Below, one piece after another: positions 1-8,753 of a DNA stretch of 64,000 nt. The notes below the pieces were generated by a model. That model saw nothing but the letters and a program-made list of their open reading frames with translations, did not search any database and was not told the origin of the DNA. The stretch comes from Arenibacter echinorum (GTDB lineage: Bacteria > Bacteroidota > Bacteroidia > Flavobacteriales > Flavobacteriaceae): assembly GCF_003259375.1 (NCBI RefSeq), contig NZ_QLLN01000006.1, forward strand, positions 329,364 to 393,363, read 5' to 3'. Numbering within the stretch: position 1 is the first letter of the stretch; each line of letters begins with the position of its first letter. Made by a program: the position numbers and the translations under genes.

Positions 1-545
1 CGGAAACTACAGGTTTCGATTATTTAAATGACAGGATACTCTGTATTGGCGCCCTAAGTTTGATCGACAAAAATATTGCCCTGAACCAGAGCTTGGAACT
101 TTTTTTAAAGCAGGAGCATTACAATGCGGAAACTGCAAAAATTCATGGTATCCTTAAAAATGGTGGGGCCTACTGCATAAGTGAAAGTGCCGCTATAGAG
201 GAATTGTTGGGGTTTTTAAAGAATGCTGTAATTGTAGCACACCATGCCATTTTTGACATTACAATGATCAACAGGGCGCTGGAAAGAAACGGGCTTCCAA
301 GGTTAAGGAATAAAGTACTGGACACTTCACATCTTTACAAAAAAACACTATTGAACTCCAATGTCTTCAAAAAGAAAGAGCACTATTCCTTGGATGAATT
401 GGCCGAAAAGTTCGATATATCCAAGAAAGATAGGCATACCGCATTAGGCGATGCCTACATTACTGCCATCGCGTTCTTAAAAATTAGGAATCGATTGAAG
501 GGCAAGGGACAACTAAAATTAAAAGACCTGTTGAAAATGGGATAA
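1..545 (+). CDS. 3'-5' exonuclease, DEDDh family (5' end outside window)
   Basis: The reading frame is open from the first base, so the start codon lies left of the window. The visible part begins with ETTGFD, the end of the Exo I motif (DxETTG). It continues with an Exo II-like stretch (HHAIFD) and ends with the Exo III motif HTALGD, which supplies the catalytic His and last Asp of DEDDh nucleases. The family includes the epsilon proofreading subunit of DNA polymerase III and related standalone exonucleases. About 181 residues are visible, so this looks like a small standalone exonuclease rather than a fused polymerase. The stop abuts the end of purC on the other strand (convergent, no gap). 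The precise role is not known. Confidence 0.85.
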   Translation, partial: ETTGFDYLNDRILCIGALSLIDKNIALNQSLELFLKQEHYNAETAKIHGILKNGGAYCISESAAIEELLGFLKNAVIVAHHAIFDITMINRALERNGLPRLRNKVLDTSHLYKKTLLNSNVFKKKEHYSLDELAEKFDISKKDRHTALGDAYITAIAFLKIRNRLKGKGQLKLKDLLKMG

Positions 546-1502
546 CTATTTTAAAGATGACAGGTACCCCAAAACATTTTTCTCAATTCTGGACTGTATA
601 TCAGATATGTCGGCCTTGATAAATTTTTCTCCGGTAATATTTTCGTAAAGCTCAATGTAACGGTCCGAGACAGTTTGTATATAGTCATCGGTCATCTCAG
701 GTACTACTTGTCCTTTTAGGCCTTGAAAGTTATTGCTTATCAACCATTGGCGCACGAATTCCTTGGACAATTGCTTTTGGGCCTCTCCCCTGTTTTGTCG
801 TTCCCCGTAGCCTTGGGCATAAAAATAACGGGAAGAATCAGGGGTATGGATTTCATCGATAAGTACAATTTTTCCATCCTTGGTTTTCCCAAATTCATAT
901 TTGGTATCCACTAAGATCAATCCCCTTTTAGCGGCAATTTCCGTACCTCTTTGAAAGAGTGCCTTGGTATACTTTTCAAGAACCAAGTAATCTTCCTCGC
1001 TTACTATTTCCCTTTCCAAAATGCCTTCCCTGGAAATATCCTCATCATGGTCTCCCATTTCGGCCTTGGTTGCGGGGGTTATAATGGGAGCTGGAAACTT
1101 ATCGTTTTCCGACATCCCATGGGGCATGGGAACACCACATAGCATTCGTTTCCCCAGCTTGTATTCCCTGGCCGCATGTCCGGATAGATACCCCCTAATC
1201 ACCATTTCCACCTTAAAGGGCTCGCAGGCAAACCCTACAGCAACATTGGGATCTGGAGTGGCCATCAGCCAATTGGGAACTATATCAGCGGTATCCGCCA
1301 TCATCTTGGTAGCAATCTGATTTAGTATTTGACCTTTATACGGAATTCCTTTGGGCATAACTACGTCAAAAGCGGAAAGCCTATCCGTAGCCACCATTAC
1401 CAAAATATTGTTTTCAAGATGATATACCTCCCTTACCTTTCCTTTGTACAAATGTTGTTGTCCCGGAAAGTTAAAATTTGTATCAATTATTGTATTACTC
1501 AT
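546..1502 (-). CDS. purC: Phosphoribosylaminoimidazole-succinocarboxamide synthase (SAICAR synthase)
   Basis: Cytosolic purine biosynthesis enzyme that joins CAIR and aspartate using ATP. The N-terminal GKVREVY loop, the ATDRLSAFD segment and [13 protein letters not shown] near the C-terminus are hallmark SAICAR synthase motifs. The frame extends upstream to a TTG at 1529, but that start would overlap phoH; the ATG at 1500-1502 (MSNTIID) gives 318 residues and lies 10 bases after the phoH stop, so it is preferred. The two genes are probably co-transcribed, phoH first. Length fits the single-domain bacterial form. Confidence 0.95.
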   Translation of the reverse strand: MSNTIIDTNFNFPGQQHLYKGKVREVYHLENNILVMVATDRLSAFDVVMPKGIPYKGQILNQIATKMMADTADIVPNWLMATPDPNVAVGFACEPFKVEMVIRGYLSGHAAREYKLGKRMLCGVPMPHGMSENDKFPAPIITPATKAEMGDHDEDISREGILEREIVSEEDYLVLEKYTKALFQRGTEIAAKRGLILVDTKYEFGKTKDGKIVLIDEIHTPDSSRYFYAQGYGERQNRGEAQKQLSKEFVRQWLISNNFQGLKGQVVPEMTDDYIQTVSDRYIELYENITGEKFIKADISDIQSRIEKNVLGYLSSLK

Positions 1503-1512
1503 GCTGCAACTA

Positions 1513-2466
1513 TCAATTGTTATGCTCAATTCCTTTATAGGCTTCGATAACCTTTTTAACCAATTTATGACGTATCACATCCTTATCGTCCAAATAAATA
1601 ACTTCAATCCCCTCAATGTTCTGAAGAACCAATAAGGCCTCTTTTAATCCCGAAATCAGACGTCTTGGCAAATCAATTTGGCCAGGATCCCCATTGATTA
1701 AAAATTTAGCATTCTTTCCCATTCTTGTTAGGAACATTTTCATTTGTGCATGGGTAGTGTTCTGGGCCTCGTCCAATATTACAAAGGCATTGTCCAAAGT
1801 CCTACCGCGCATAAAAGCCATAGGGGCTATCTGTATGGTGCCGTTCTCAATATAATGGGCCAATTTTTCCGGAGCTATCATGTCCCGTAAGGCATCGTAT
1901 AATGGTTGCATATAGGGATCCAGCTTTTCTTTTAGATCTCCTGGCAAAAAACCCAAATTCTCACCGGCCTCAACAGCGGGCCTCGTTAGTATTATCCGTT
2001 TTACCTGCTTCTCCTTTAAAGCTTTTACAGCCAAGGCCACTCCAGTATATGTTTTTCCAGTTCCTGCCGGTCCTACGGCAAATACCATATCATTGTTCCT
2101 AGCGGCATCCACCAATCTTCGCTGATTTACCGTTTGTGCCTTGATAAGCCTACCACTAACGCCATGGACCAGAACCTCACCACTGATTTCCGAGGACTCC
2201 AATACTTCCTGTCCATTGCTGGCCAGAAGTCGCTCAATGCTGTTTTCATCCAACTTATTATACTTGGCATAGTGAGCGGTGAGCAAGTCGAACCTTCTGT
2301 CGAATTCGTCCAATAGGTCTTCGTCTCCATAGACCTTAATTTTGTTTCCACGGGCCACAATCTTAAGCTTGGGAAAATGCTTTTTCAGTAAATCTATGTT
2401 TTCATTATTCTGTCCAAAAAATTCCCTTGGGCTAATGTCTGTAAGTTCTATTATAAGTTCGTTCAA
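1513..2466 (-). CDS. phoH: PhoH family ATPase
   Basis: A 317-residue protein with a Walker A loop (GPAGTGKT, near residue 137) and a Walker B-like VILDEAQN about 100 residues later. This is the PhoH/superfamily-1-like ATPase fold. The N-terminal ~110 residues resemble the KH-like nucleic-acid-binding part seen in PhoH proteins. Family members are cytosolic RNA-related ATPases or helicases; the PhoH name comes from phosphate-starvation induction in E. coli, which cannot be inferred here. It is first in a likely two-gene unit with purC and is divergent from the SAM hydrolase at 2597, with 130 bases between them. Confidence 0.92.
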   Translation of the reverse strand: MNELIIELTDISPREFFGQNNENIDLLKKHFPKLKIVARGNKIKVYGDEDLLDEFDRRFDLLTAHYAKYNKLDENSIERLLASNGQEVLESSEISGEVLVHGVSGRLIKAQTVNQRRLVDAARNNDMVFAVGPAGTGKTYTGVALAVKALKEKQVKRIILTRPAVEAGENLGFLPGDLKEKLDPYMQPLYDALRDMIAPEKLAHYIENGTIQIAPMAFMRGRTLDNAFVILDEAQNTTHAQMKMFLTRMGKNAKFLINGDPGQIDLPRRLISGLKEALLVLQNIEGIEVIYLDDKDVIRHKLVKKVIEAYKGIEHNN

Positions 2467-2507
2467 AGAAGAGAGGTGTTATAAAGGATTAGATATGAAA
2501 TATATAT

Positions 2508-2537
2508 TTTGGTTCGCTGATTTTTTGTGTAATTTTG
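2508..2537 (+). promoter_or_regulatory. Putative Bacteroidota-type promoter for the SAM hydrolase gene
   Basis: TTTG at 2508-2511 is followed after 18 bases by TAATTTTG at 2530-2537. This matches the Bacteroidota sigma-A pattern (-33 TTTG, -7 TAnnTTTG). It sits 59 bases before the ATG at 2597. Seen by eye only. Confidence 0.5.
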
Positions 2538-2596
2538 TTTAACAAACTTAAGTAAAAAAACAACTTACCAAACCAAAAACATATCAACAGTCCTAT

Positions 2597-3427
2597 ATGG
2601 CTATAATTACTTTAACTACTGATTTTGGACATAAAGACCATTTTGTAGGCGCCATAAAAGGGACAATTTACAAGGAATTGTCAGATGCAAAAATTGTTGA
2701 TATTTCTCATTCCATTGCGCCTTTCAATATTCAGGAATGCGCCTATATCCTCAAAAATTCTTATAAAAATTTTCCTGATGGCAGTATCCATATCGTAGGT
2801 GTGGACTCAGAATTGACGCCAGAAAACCAACATATTGCGGTCTTGGTGGACAACCATTATTTTATAATGGCCAACAATGGGGTAATAGGGCTCATTATTT
2901 CTGAAATAGTGCCGGAAAAAGTGGTAGAAATTCAATTGCCCAATAGTATTGATAGTTCGTTTCCTGAAATGGATGTTTTTGTAAAAGCGGCAAGCCATAT
3001 TGCTAGAGGTGGAAAATTGGAAGTAATAGGCAAGCCCTTTAAAGATCTTAAGGACCTTAGGGAGTTCAACCCAAGAATTTCCGATGACGGCAAGACGATA
3101 TCCGGAAGTGTCATTTATATAGATAACTACGGCAATGTGGTAACCAACATTCAACAAAGTACCTTCAAATCCATAGGCAAGGGCAGACCTTTTGAACTAC
3201 AAGCCCGTAATAAAAAAATAAAGGAGATCCACAAAAAATACAGTGACATCATAAATTACAGTTTGGACAAAAGTCAGCGTAAATCCCCAGGGGAATTACT
3301 GGCTCTATTCAACTCTTCAGGTTATGTAGAAATCGCGATTTACAAGAGCGACCTAAATACCGTGGGTGGGGCCTCTACCCTATTGGGTCTTGATTATAGG
3401 GATACTGTAATTATTAATTTTACTTAA
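2597..3427 (+). CDS. SAM hydroxide adenosyltransferase (SAM hydrolase, DUF62 family)
   Basis: A 276-residue cytosolic protein starting with ITLTTDFGHKDHFVGAIKG. The TDFG and DISH (DISHSI) motifs are typical of the DUF62/duf62-SAM hydrolase family, which cleaves S-adenosylmethionine to adenosine and methionine with water. The C-terminal barrel domain (from about residue 175, around GNVVTNI) is present. Its length matches the family. It starts a same-strand run with the ABM protein, gldF and gldG, an order I recognise from other flavobacteria. The physiological role of SAM hydrolysis there is not established. Confidence 0.9.
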   Translation: MAIITLTTDFGHKDHFVGAIKGTIYKELSDAKIVDISHSIAPFNIQECAYILKNSYKNFPDGSIHIVGVDSELTPENQHIAVLVDNHYFIMANNGVIGLIISEIVPEKVVEIQLPNSIDSSFPEMDVFVKAASHIARGGKLEVIGKPFKDLKDLREFNPRISDDGKTISGSVIYIDNYGNVVTNIQQSTFKSIGKGRPFELQARNKKIKEIHKKYSDIINYSLDKSQRKSPGELLALFNSSGYVEIAIYKSDLNTVGGASTLLGLDYRDTVIINFT

Positions 3428-3440
3428 ATACAATGAACAA

Positions 3441-3737
3441 ATGTTGGTAAGAATTGTAAAATTAACCTTCAAAAAGGAAAATATTGCTAGTTTTGAGGCC
3501 ATCTTTGAAAACAATAAAAAGAAAATCCGACAGGCGGAGGGCTGCACCTTTTTAGAACTGTTGCAGAGCAAGGAAGATAATAATATATTTTTCACATACA
3601 GTTATTGGAATAGCGCTACCGATTTGGAAAACTATAAAAATTCGGAATTTTTCAAAAGCGTCTGGGGGAAGACCAAACAATTATTCGAGGACAAACCAGA
3701 AGCTTGGAGCCTAATAAAGAAGGAAACGATTAACTAA
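3441..3737 (+). CDS. ABM-domain protein (antibiotic biosynthesis monooxygenase-like)
   Basis: A 98-residue protein with a dimeric alpha-beta barrel ABM pattern: an N-terminal strand (MLVRIVKLTF), an EGCTFLELLQ strand and FFTYSYWNS with the conserved aromatic residues. Such proteins act as small monooxygenases or accessory proteins with unknown substrates. It lies 13 bases after the SAM hydrolase and 6 bases before gldF, so it is probably in the same transcript. No catalytic assignment is possible from sequence alone. Confidence 0.8.
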   Translation: MLVRIVKLTFKKENIASFEAIFENNKKKIRQAEGCTFLELLQSKEDNNIFFTYSYWNSATDLENYKNSEFFKSVWGKTKQLFEDKPEAWSLIKKETIN

Positions 3738-3743
3738 ACATAC

Positions 3744-4475
3744 ATGATTGCCATATTTAAAAGAGAAATACAATCATTTTTTACCTCACCCATAGGTTAT
3801 CTGGTCATAGGATTATTTTTAGTGCTCAACGGGTTATTTCTTTGGGTATTTAAGGGACCTTTTAATATTTTTGAATACGGCTTTGCCGATCTGGGCAATT
3901 TCTTTCTCCTTTCCCCTTGGGTCTTTCTTTTTCTTATCCCCGCCATTACTATGAAAAGTTTTTCGGAGGAAAAAAAACTAGGCACTTTGGAGCTTCTTTT
4001 TATAAAACCTATCTCCTTATGGGAAACGGTTATAGGAAAGTTTTTGGGTACCTTTTGTCTGGCCTTGATTGCGATATTGCCTACACTTCTATACGTGTAT
4101 ACCATTTCCCAATTGGGTGTCACCATAGGCAATTTGGATATGGGTATGGTGTTGGGATCTTATTTTGGACTTTTATTTTTAATTGCAAGTTATACCACTA
4201 TTGGATTATTTGCCTCTACCCTATCCGAAAACCAAATAGTGGCCTTTATAATTGGTATGGTGCTGTGCTTTATTATGCTGTACGGTTTTGAAAGTCTGGC
4301 CACAATTTTGCCCAACGGTCCCATGATACTTTTTGTGGAACAAATTGGAATGAAGGCTCATTTTGAAAGTATAGCCAGGGGCGTATTGGATACAAGGGAT
4401 ATTATTTATTTCACAAGTCTTACCCTATTCTTTCTCTTCCTGACCGTTAATCAACTAAAAAACCAAAATAGATAA
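3744..4475 (+). CDS. gldF: Gliding motility ABC transporter permease GldF
   Basis: A 243-residue integral membrane protein with about six hydrophobic segments. It has the ABC-2 permease signature after the second helix (KSFSEEKKLGTLELL). In gliding flavobacteria GldF is the membrane component of the GldA-GldF-GldG transporter, needed for gliding in Flavobacterium johnsoniae. It overlaps gldG by one base (TAATG at 4473-4477), which indicates translational coupling. The gldA ATPase is not in this window. Confidence 0.93.
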   Translation: MIAIFKREIQSFFTSPIGYLVIGLFLVLNGLFLWVFKGPFNIFEYGFADLGNFFLLSPWVFLFLIPAITMKSFSEEKKLGTLELLFIKPISLWETVIGKFLGTFCLALIAILPTLLYVYTISQLGVTIGNLDMGMVLGSYFGLLFLIASYTTIGLFASTLSENQIVAFIIGMVLCFIMLYGFESLATILPNGPMILFVEQIGMKAHFESIARGVLDTRDIIYFTSLTLFFLFLTVNQLKNQNR

Positions 4476-6139
4476 TGAAGAAAGGTTTGTTATCTATTAT
4501 TAAGGCTGTTGTACTATTGCTGGTCGTAAATATTCTGGCCAGTTTTTTCTACTCAAGAATAGATCTTACAGAAGACAATAGATATACCCTTTCCAAGGCG
4601 GCATTAAATTCTGTTGGGGACTTTAGATCCCCGGTAATAATCGATATTCTGTTAGATGGAAATCTTCCTCCCGAATTTATAAAATTGAAAGTGGAAACCA
4701 GGCAGCTATTAGAGGAATTTGCGTCGGAAAATAAGAATATAAAGTTCAATTTCGTAAATCCGCTTGAAGGTGCCTCTCAAATTGATGGCGTTATCACAGA
4801 TTTACAGGCATTGGGCCTTACCCCCACCAACGTTACCGTTGAACAGAATGGAAAAGTCTCCCAAGAGATTATCTTTCCCTGGGCCATGATCAATTATAAC
4901 AACAGCACGGTAAAAGTACCCTTGTTAAAAAATAAACTTGGTGCCACCACGGAAGAGCGGGTAAACAATTCCGTTCAACATTTGGAATATGCCTTTGCAG
5001 ATGCCTTTACAAAGTTGAACATCAAGGAAAAGAAAAAAATTGCCATCATTAAGGGCAATGGAGAGTTGGGCGATATTTTCATGGCAGATTATCTGACCAC
5101 CATAAAGGATTATTACAACATTGGCGCCATTACCTTGGACTCGGTGGCAACCAATCCAGAAAAGGTATTGGAACAACTAAAAAGCTTTGATCTTGCCATC
5201 ATTGCAAAGCCTACAGAGGCCTTTACCGATGAAGAGAAATTTATTCTGGATCAATATATTACCGGGGGAGGCAAATCGCTTTGGCTCATAGATCAGGTAG
5301 CTATGGAACTGGATAGCCTCTTCAACGAAGAAGGTACCGCCATGGCTCTACCACGAAATCTTAACCTAAACGATTTCTTCTTTAAATATGGGATTCGATT
5401 AAATACTGATCTTGTCAACGACCTTTATTTTACCCAAATAGTTTTGGCGTCCGGAGAGGGAAACAGTTCCCAATACAACCCCGTTCCCTGGTATTACAAC
5501 CCAATGGTCTTTTCCAAAAACGACCATCCCATAAACAACAATTTGGAAGCGGTAAGGTTCCAGTTCACAGGTAGTTTGGATACCCTGGCCAGTGATTACA
5601 ACAAACAGATCCTACTCAGTAGCTCTCCACTATCCAAAACCGAGGGAGTCCCAAAACCAATTCAATTGGATATTATAAATACGCCACCGGATAAGGACTT
5701 ATATAATGATGGAAATAAGATATTGGGGGTATTGGTCGAAGGTGCCTTCAAATCTACTTTCCTGAACCGTGTAAATCCGCTAAAGCTGGATAAAATAGTG
5801 GATCAAGGCCCTGAAAACAAAATGATAGTGCTTCCGGACGGTGATCTTATAAGAAACCAGGTCCGAAATGGCCGACCTTTGGAATTGGGTTATGATAAAT
5901 GGACAAACAACTTTTTTGGCAACAAAGAATTTCTCATAAATTGCCTTAATTACCTCTTGGACGATACCGGACTTATAAACATTCGGAACAAGAAAGTAAC
6001 TATCCCTTTCTTGGATGAGGAAAAAATTAATGACCAAAAAACCAAATGGCAGTTGATTAATATTGGCCTACCCCTGTGTTTGACCTTTATTTTTGGGTTC
6101 CTGATTCACACTATTCGAAAGAAAAAATATGGGGTATAA
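4475..6139 (+). CDS. gldG: Gliding motility-associated protein GldG
   Basis: A 554-residue protein with an N-terminal transmembrane segment (about residues 8-26), a large extracytoplasmic region of the ABC-type uncharacterised transport system family, and a C-terminal transmembrane helix (about 525-547) followed by a basic tail (RKKK). This is the layout of GldG, the partner of GldF in gliding motility. The start ATG overlaps the gldF stop. Length is close to known GldG proteins. It is followed by dnaN, as in other flavobacterial genomes. Confidence 0.93.
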   Translation: MKKGLLSIIKAVVLLLVVNILASFFYSRIDLTEDNRYTLSKAALNSVGDFRSPVIIDILLDGNLPPEFIKLKVETRQLLEEFASENKNIKFNFVNPLEGASQIDGVITDLQALGLTPTNVTVEQNGKVSQEIIFPWAMINYNNSTVKVPLLKNKLGATTEERVNNSVQHLEYAFADAFTKLNIKEKKKIAIIKGNGELGDIFMADYLTTIKDYYNIGAITLDSVATNPEKVLEQLKSFDLAIIAKPTEAFTDEEKFILDQYITGGGKSLWLIDQVAMELDSLFNEEGTAMALPRNLNLNDFFFKYGIRLNTDLVNDLYFTQIVLASGEGNSSQYNPVPWYYNPMVFSKNDHPINNNLEAVRFQFTGSLDTLASDYNKQILLSSSPLSKTEGVPKPIQLDIINTPPDKDLYNDGNKILGVLVEGAFKSTFLNRVNPLKLDKIVDQGPENKMIVLPDGDLIRNQVRNGRPLELGYDKWTNNFFGNKEFLINCLNYLLDDTGLINIRNKKVTIPFLDEEKINDQKTKWQLINIGLPLCLTFIFGFLIHTIRKKKYGV

Positions 6140-6150
6140 GTGTTGATAAG

Positions 6151-6186
6151 TTTGTTTCCTTAAAAAGGACATTTAAAATATCTTTG
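6151..6186 (+). promoter_or_regulatory. Putative promoter for dnaN
   Basis: TATCTTTG at 6179-6186 is an exact TAnnTTTG -7 element, with TTTG at 6151-6154 as a candidate -33 element 24 bases upstream. The spacing is slightly longer than usual. It lies about 100 bases before the dnaN ATG. Confidence 0.4.
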
Positions 6187-6285
6187 TTTTGACCGTGATT
6201 CAAGGAATATTACGGATTCAAACAGATATTCGAACACTGTTTTAGGTTGTACAATAATGTAGATTCCTTAAAAAAAAATAAACTA

Positions 6286-7404
6286 ATGAAATTTATAGTA
6301 TCTAGCACTTATTTACTAAAACAACTCCAAGTTTTAGGTGGGGTTATCAATAACAGCAATACCTTACCTATTCTAGACAATTTTCTCTTCGATTTAAATC
6401 AAAAAGAACTCACTGTTTCGGCTTCCGATCTTGAAACTACAATGAGCTCTGTATTGGAAGTAGATTCGGACAATGAGGGAACCATTGCGGTTCCAGCAAA
6501 ACTGTTGTTGGAAATCTTAAAAACCTTTCCAGAACAGCCCTTGACTTTTGTTGTTGAGGATAACAATACAGTGGAAATCAGCTCTAACCACGGTAAATAT
6601 GCCTTGGCATACGCGGACGGTGCAGAATTTCCAAAATCGGTTGAATTATCAAACCCATCTTCTACAACAGTACTAGGAGATATATTGGCAACAGCCATCA
6701 ACAAAACAATTTTTGCTGCCGGAAATGATGATCTGAGACCTGTCATGAGCGGAGTCTTTTTTCAATTTTCCCCTGAAAGTTTAACCTTCGTCGCTACCGA
6801 TGCCCATAAATTGGTAAAATATCAACGTACAGATGTTAAGGCTTCCAAAGTGGCCGAATTTATAATGCCCAAAAAACCGCTTAATTTATTAAAGGGGATT
6901 TTATCGGGCAGCGAAACGGAAGTGCTGATAGAGTACAATGAAAGCAATGCCAAATTCAGTTTTGAGAATACCATCCTGATCTGTAGATTGATCGATGGTA
7001 AATACCCGAATTACGAAGCGGTTATTCCTAAGGAAAATCCAAACAAACTATCCATAGCCCGAAACCAACTTTTAAGTTCGGTTAGAAGGGTTTCCATATT
7101 CTCCAATAAGACGACACACCAAATAAGATTAAAAATTGCAGGTGCGGAACTTAATATCTCTGCTGAGGATATAGATTACAGCAATAAGGCGGAGGAAAGG
7201 TTGACCTGTTCTTACCAGGGTGATGATATGCAGATAGGGTTTAACTCAAGGTTTCTGGTGGAAATGTTGAACAACCTTACGTCGGATGACGTGCAATTGG
7301 AAATGAGCCTTCCCAATAGGGCTGGAATCCTTACCCCAATTGACGGTTTGGACGAAGGCGAAAATGTGACCATGTTGGTAATGCCAGTCATGTTGAACAG
7401 TTAG
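6286..7404 (+). CDS. dnaN: DNA polymerase III beta subunit (sliding clamp)
   Basis: A 372-residue three-domain clamp: MKFIVSSTYLL at the N-terminus, a first domain with the ASDLETTM segment, a second with FVATDAHKLVKY, and a C-terminal end MLVMPVMLNS, a typical hydrophobic clamp C-terminus. It encircles DNA and tethers the replicative polymerase and repair proteins. The frame extends to a TTG at 6247, but the added residues do not belong to the family; the ATG at 6286 is the usual start. A strong terminator follows at 7461. Confidence 0.97.
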   Translation: MKFIVSSTYLLKQLQVLGGVINNSNTLPILDNFLFDLNQKELTVSASDLETTMSSVLEVDSDNEGTIAVPAKLLLEILKTFPEQPLTFVVEDNNTVEISSNHGKYALAYADGAEFPKSVELSNPSSTTVLGDILATAINKTIFAAGNDDLRPVMSGVFFQFSPESLTFVATDAHKLVKYQRTDVKASKVAEFIMPKKPLNLLKGILSGSETEVLIEYNESNAKFSFENTILICRLIDGKYPNYEAVIPKENPNKLSIARNQLLSSVRRVSIFSNKTTHQIRLKIAGAELNISAEDIDYSNKAEERLTCSYQGDDMQIGFNSRFLVEMLNNLTSDDVQLEMSLPNRAGILTPIDGLDEGENVTMLVMPVMLNS

Positions 7405-7460
7405 AAATAAAAATTCAACTCAATTGTTGAATTCAAAATACACCCCACTCTTTCACTATA

Positions 7461-7496
7461 AAAAAAGCCGTATCTCATTTGAAATACGGCTTTTTT
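7461..7496 (+). terminator. Bidirectional intrinsic terminator after dnaN
   Basis: A perfect 13-bp stem (7461-7473 with 7484-7496) encloses a 10-base loop. The stem has A6 on the left and T6 on the right, so it can terminate both dnaN on the plus strand and the DUF4870 gene that ends at 7517 on the minus strand. Confidence 0.9.
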
Positions 7497-7516
7497 GTCC
7501 CAAACATGTTTACTAA

Positions 7517-7855
7517 CTACACAAACTTTATGCTCAGGGGATAATGAGGTTTTTCACCGTTGGATACCTTAATGGCATTGACAATAGGAAAGACGAAACA
7601 GAGCACTGCTATCGCAATAATTCCTAATATCCCAATACCAAGAAGTAAAATCATCGGGATGCAAATTAGGATATATAGGAACATGCTGATCTGGAAGTTG
7701 ATAATCGACTTTCCATTTTCATCCATATTCATGACGGTATCCCTTTGTGTTAGCCACAGGACCAAAGGAACTATAAATCCCCCAAATCCAGTTACTATAT
7801 CCAGTAATTGACTTAAATGGGTCAACACGAGTAATTGTCTGTTTTCCGCCTTCAT
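7517..7855 (-). CDS. DUF4870 domain membrane protein
   Basis: A 112-residue small membrane protein with three hydrophobic segments: around the GGFIVPLVLWL stretch, a middle FLYILICIPMILLLG stretch, and a third near IAVLCFVFPIVNAI. The loop DENGKSIINFQ between the first and second segments is typical of the DUF4870 family. The function is unknown; it acts presumably in the inner membrane. It is probably monocistronic and shares the bidirectional terminator with dnaN. Confidence 0.85.
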   Translation of the reverse strand: MKAENRQLLVLTHLSQLLDIVTGFGGFIVPLVLWLTQRDTVMNMDENGKSIINFQISMFLYILICIPMILLLGIGILGIIAIAVLCFVFPIVNAIKVSNGEKPHYPLSIKFV

Positions 7856-7984
7856 GATTTATCTTTCTTAATGCTCATAAATAGAAACCCCGAACCGAAA
7901 TTTCTACTATTGCCAAGTTGTTATATAAATAGGACGAGCAAATCATGAATATGTTACATAGAAAGGCAGAATATCTGTCAGGAC

Positions 7985-8437
7985 TTATTGTTTACTTTCC
8001 AGTTTTCTCAATTTTTCTTTATCCTTTTCTATGCCCTTGTTCAGTTTATCCATTTTCTGGTTCAGTTTCTCTATCGCCAATGGTGACAATTTGCCTTTTT
8101 TCTCATCCTTTATCATTTTCTCCTGAATCTTTGTAATTTTCTTTTCATCCTTGGCAATAGACCTTCTCTTGGAATCTATATCGGAGGAAAGTTTCTCTCG
8201 ATTTTTAAGTTCCTTTTCAGCCTTCTTCTGAGCTTTTTCAGCCTTCTTGGCCTCCTTTTCCGCCTTTTCAATCCTTTTTTGGGCTTCTCTGGCCTCTTTC
8301 GCTTCCTGCCGAATTTTTTCCTGCATCATCTGTTCTGTATTTTCCACGGGAGTAACTGGAACCGGAGTTTCCTGTGCCAAGCTGATTTGGCAGAATAAAA
8401 CCACTGCCAATAGGGTAATAATTTTAATCATTTTCAT
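7985..8437 (-). CDS. Exported Lys/Glu-rich coiled-coil protein of unknown function
   Basis: A 150-residue protein with a clear Sec signal peptide (MKMIKIITLLAVVLFCQISLA, cleavage near residue 21). A long charged stretch follows (residues ~40-150) rich in K, E, A and Q with many KAEK/EKKA repeats, predicted to form an extended coiled coil. I do not recognise a named family. Likely periplasmic. The composition makes similarity searches unreliable. It is flanked by DUF4870 and mnmE, with no obvious operon partner. Confidence 0.75.
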   Translation of the reverse strand: MKMIKIITLLAVVLFCQISLAQETPVPVTPVENTEQMMQEKIRQEAKEAREAQKRIEKAEKEAKKAEKAQKKAEKELKNREKLSSDIDSKRRSIAKDEKKITKIQEKMIKDEKKGKLSPLAIEKLNQKMDKLNKGIEKDKEKLRKLESKQ

Positions 8438-8753
8438 AAAGTAGTATTAAGTTGAATGTCCCGATACACCTAGATTCCAAGGCTTAAATGGAATCTTTTA
8501 TGTTGTATTGGATCATTATCAAAATTACGCAATATATCCTGCAATAATTATGACTAAAATCATTGTGTTAAACTTTGCAACTCCCAAATGAAAGTTCCAA
8601 ATCATTATTGTAACAGTGATTTTCAATCGTTTTACAAAGTGTTAAAGGTTAACGTACATCGTTTCAAATAATTAGATTATTGTATTTGTCAATTGAATGG
8701 TGAAACCGTTTTGAAAATTTTATATCGTATTTTTACGGTCAATTATAATTCTA
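8438..8753. other. AT-rich spacer, divergent promoter region
   Basis: 316 bases between the coiled-coil protein (minus) and mnmE (plus). It must hold both promoters, but no convincing pair of -33 and -7 elements could be assigned by eye, and no reading frame looks coding. Confidence 0.6.
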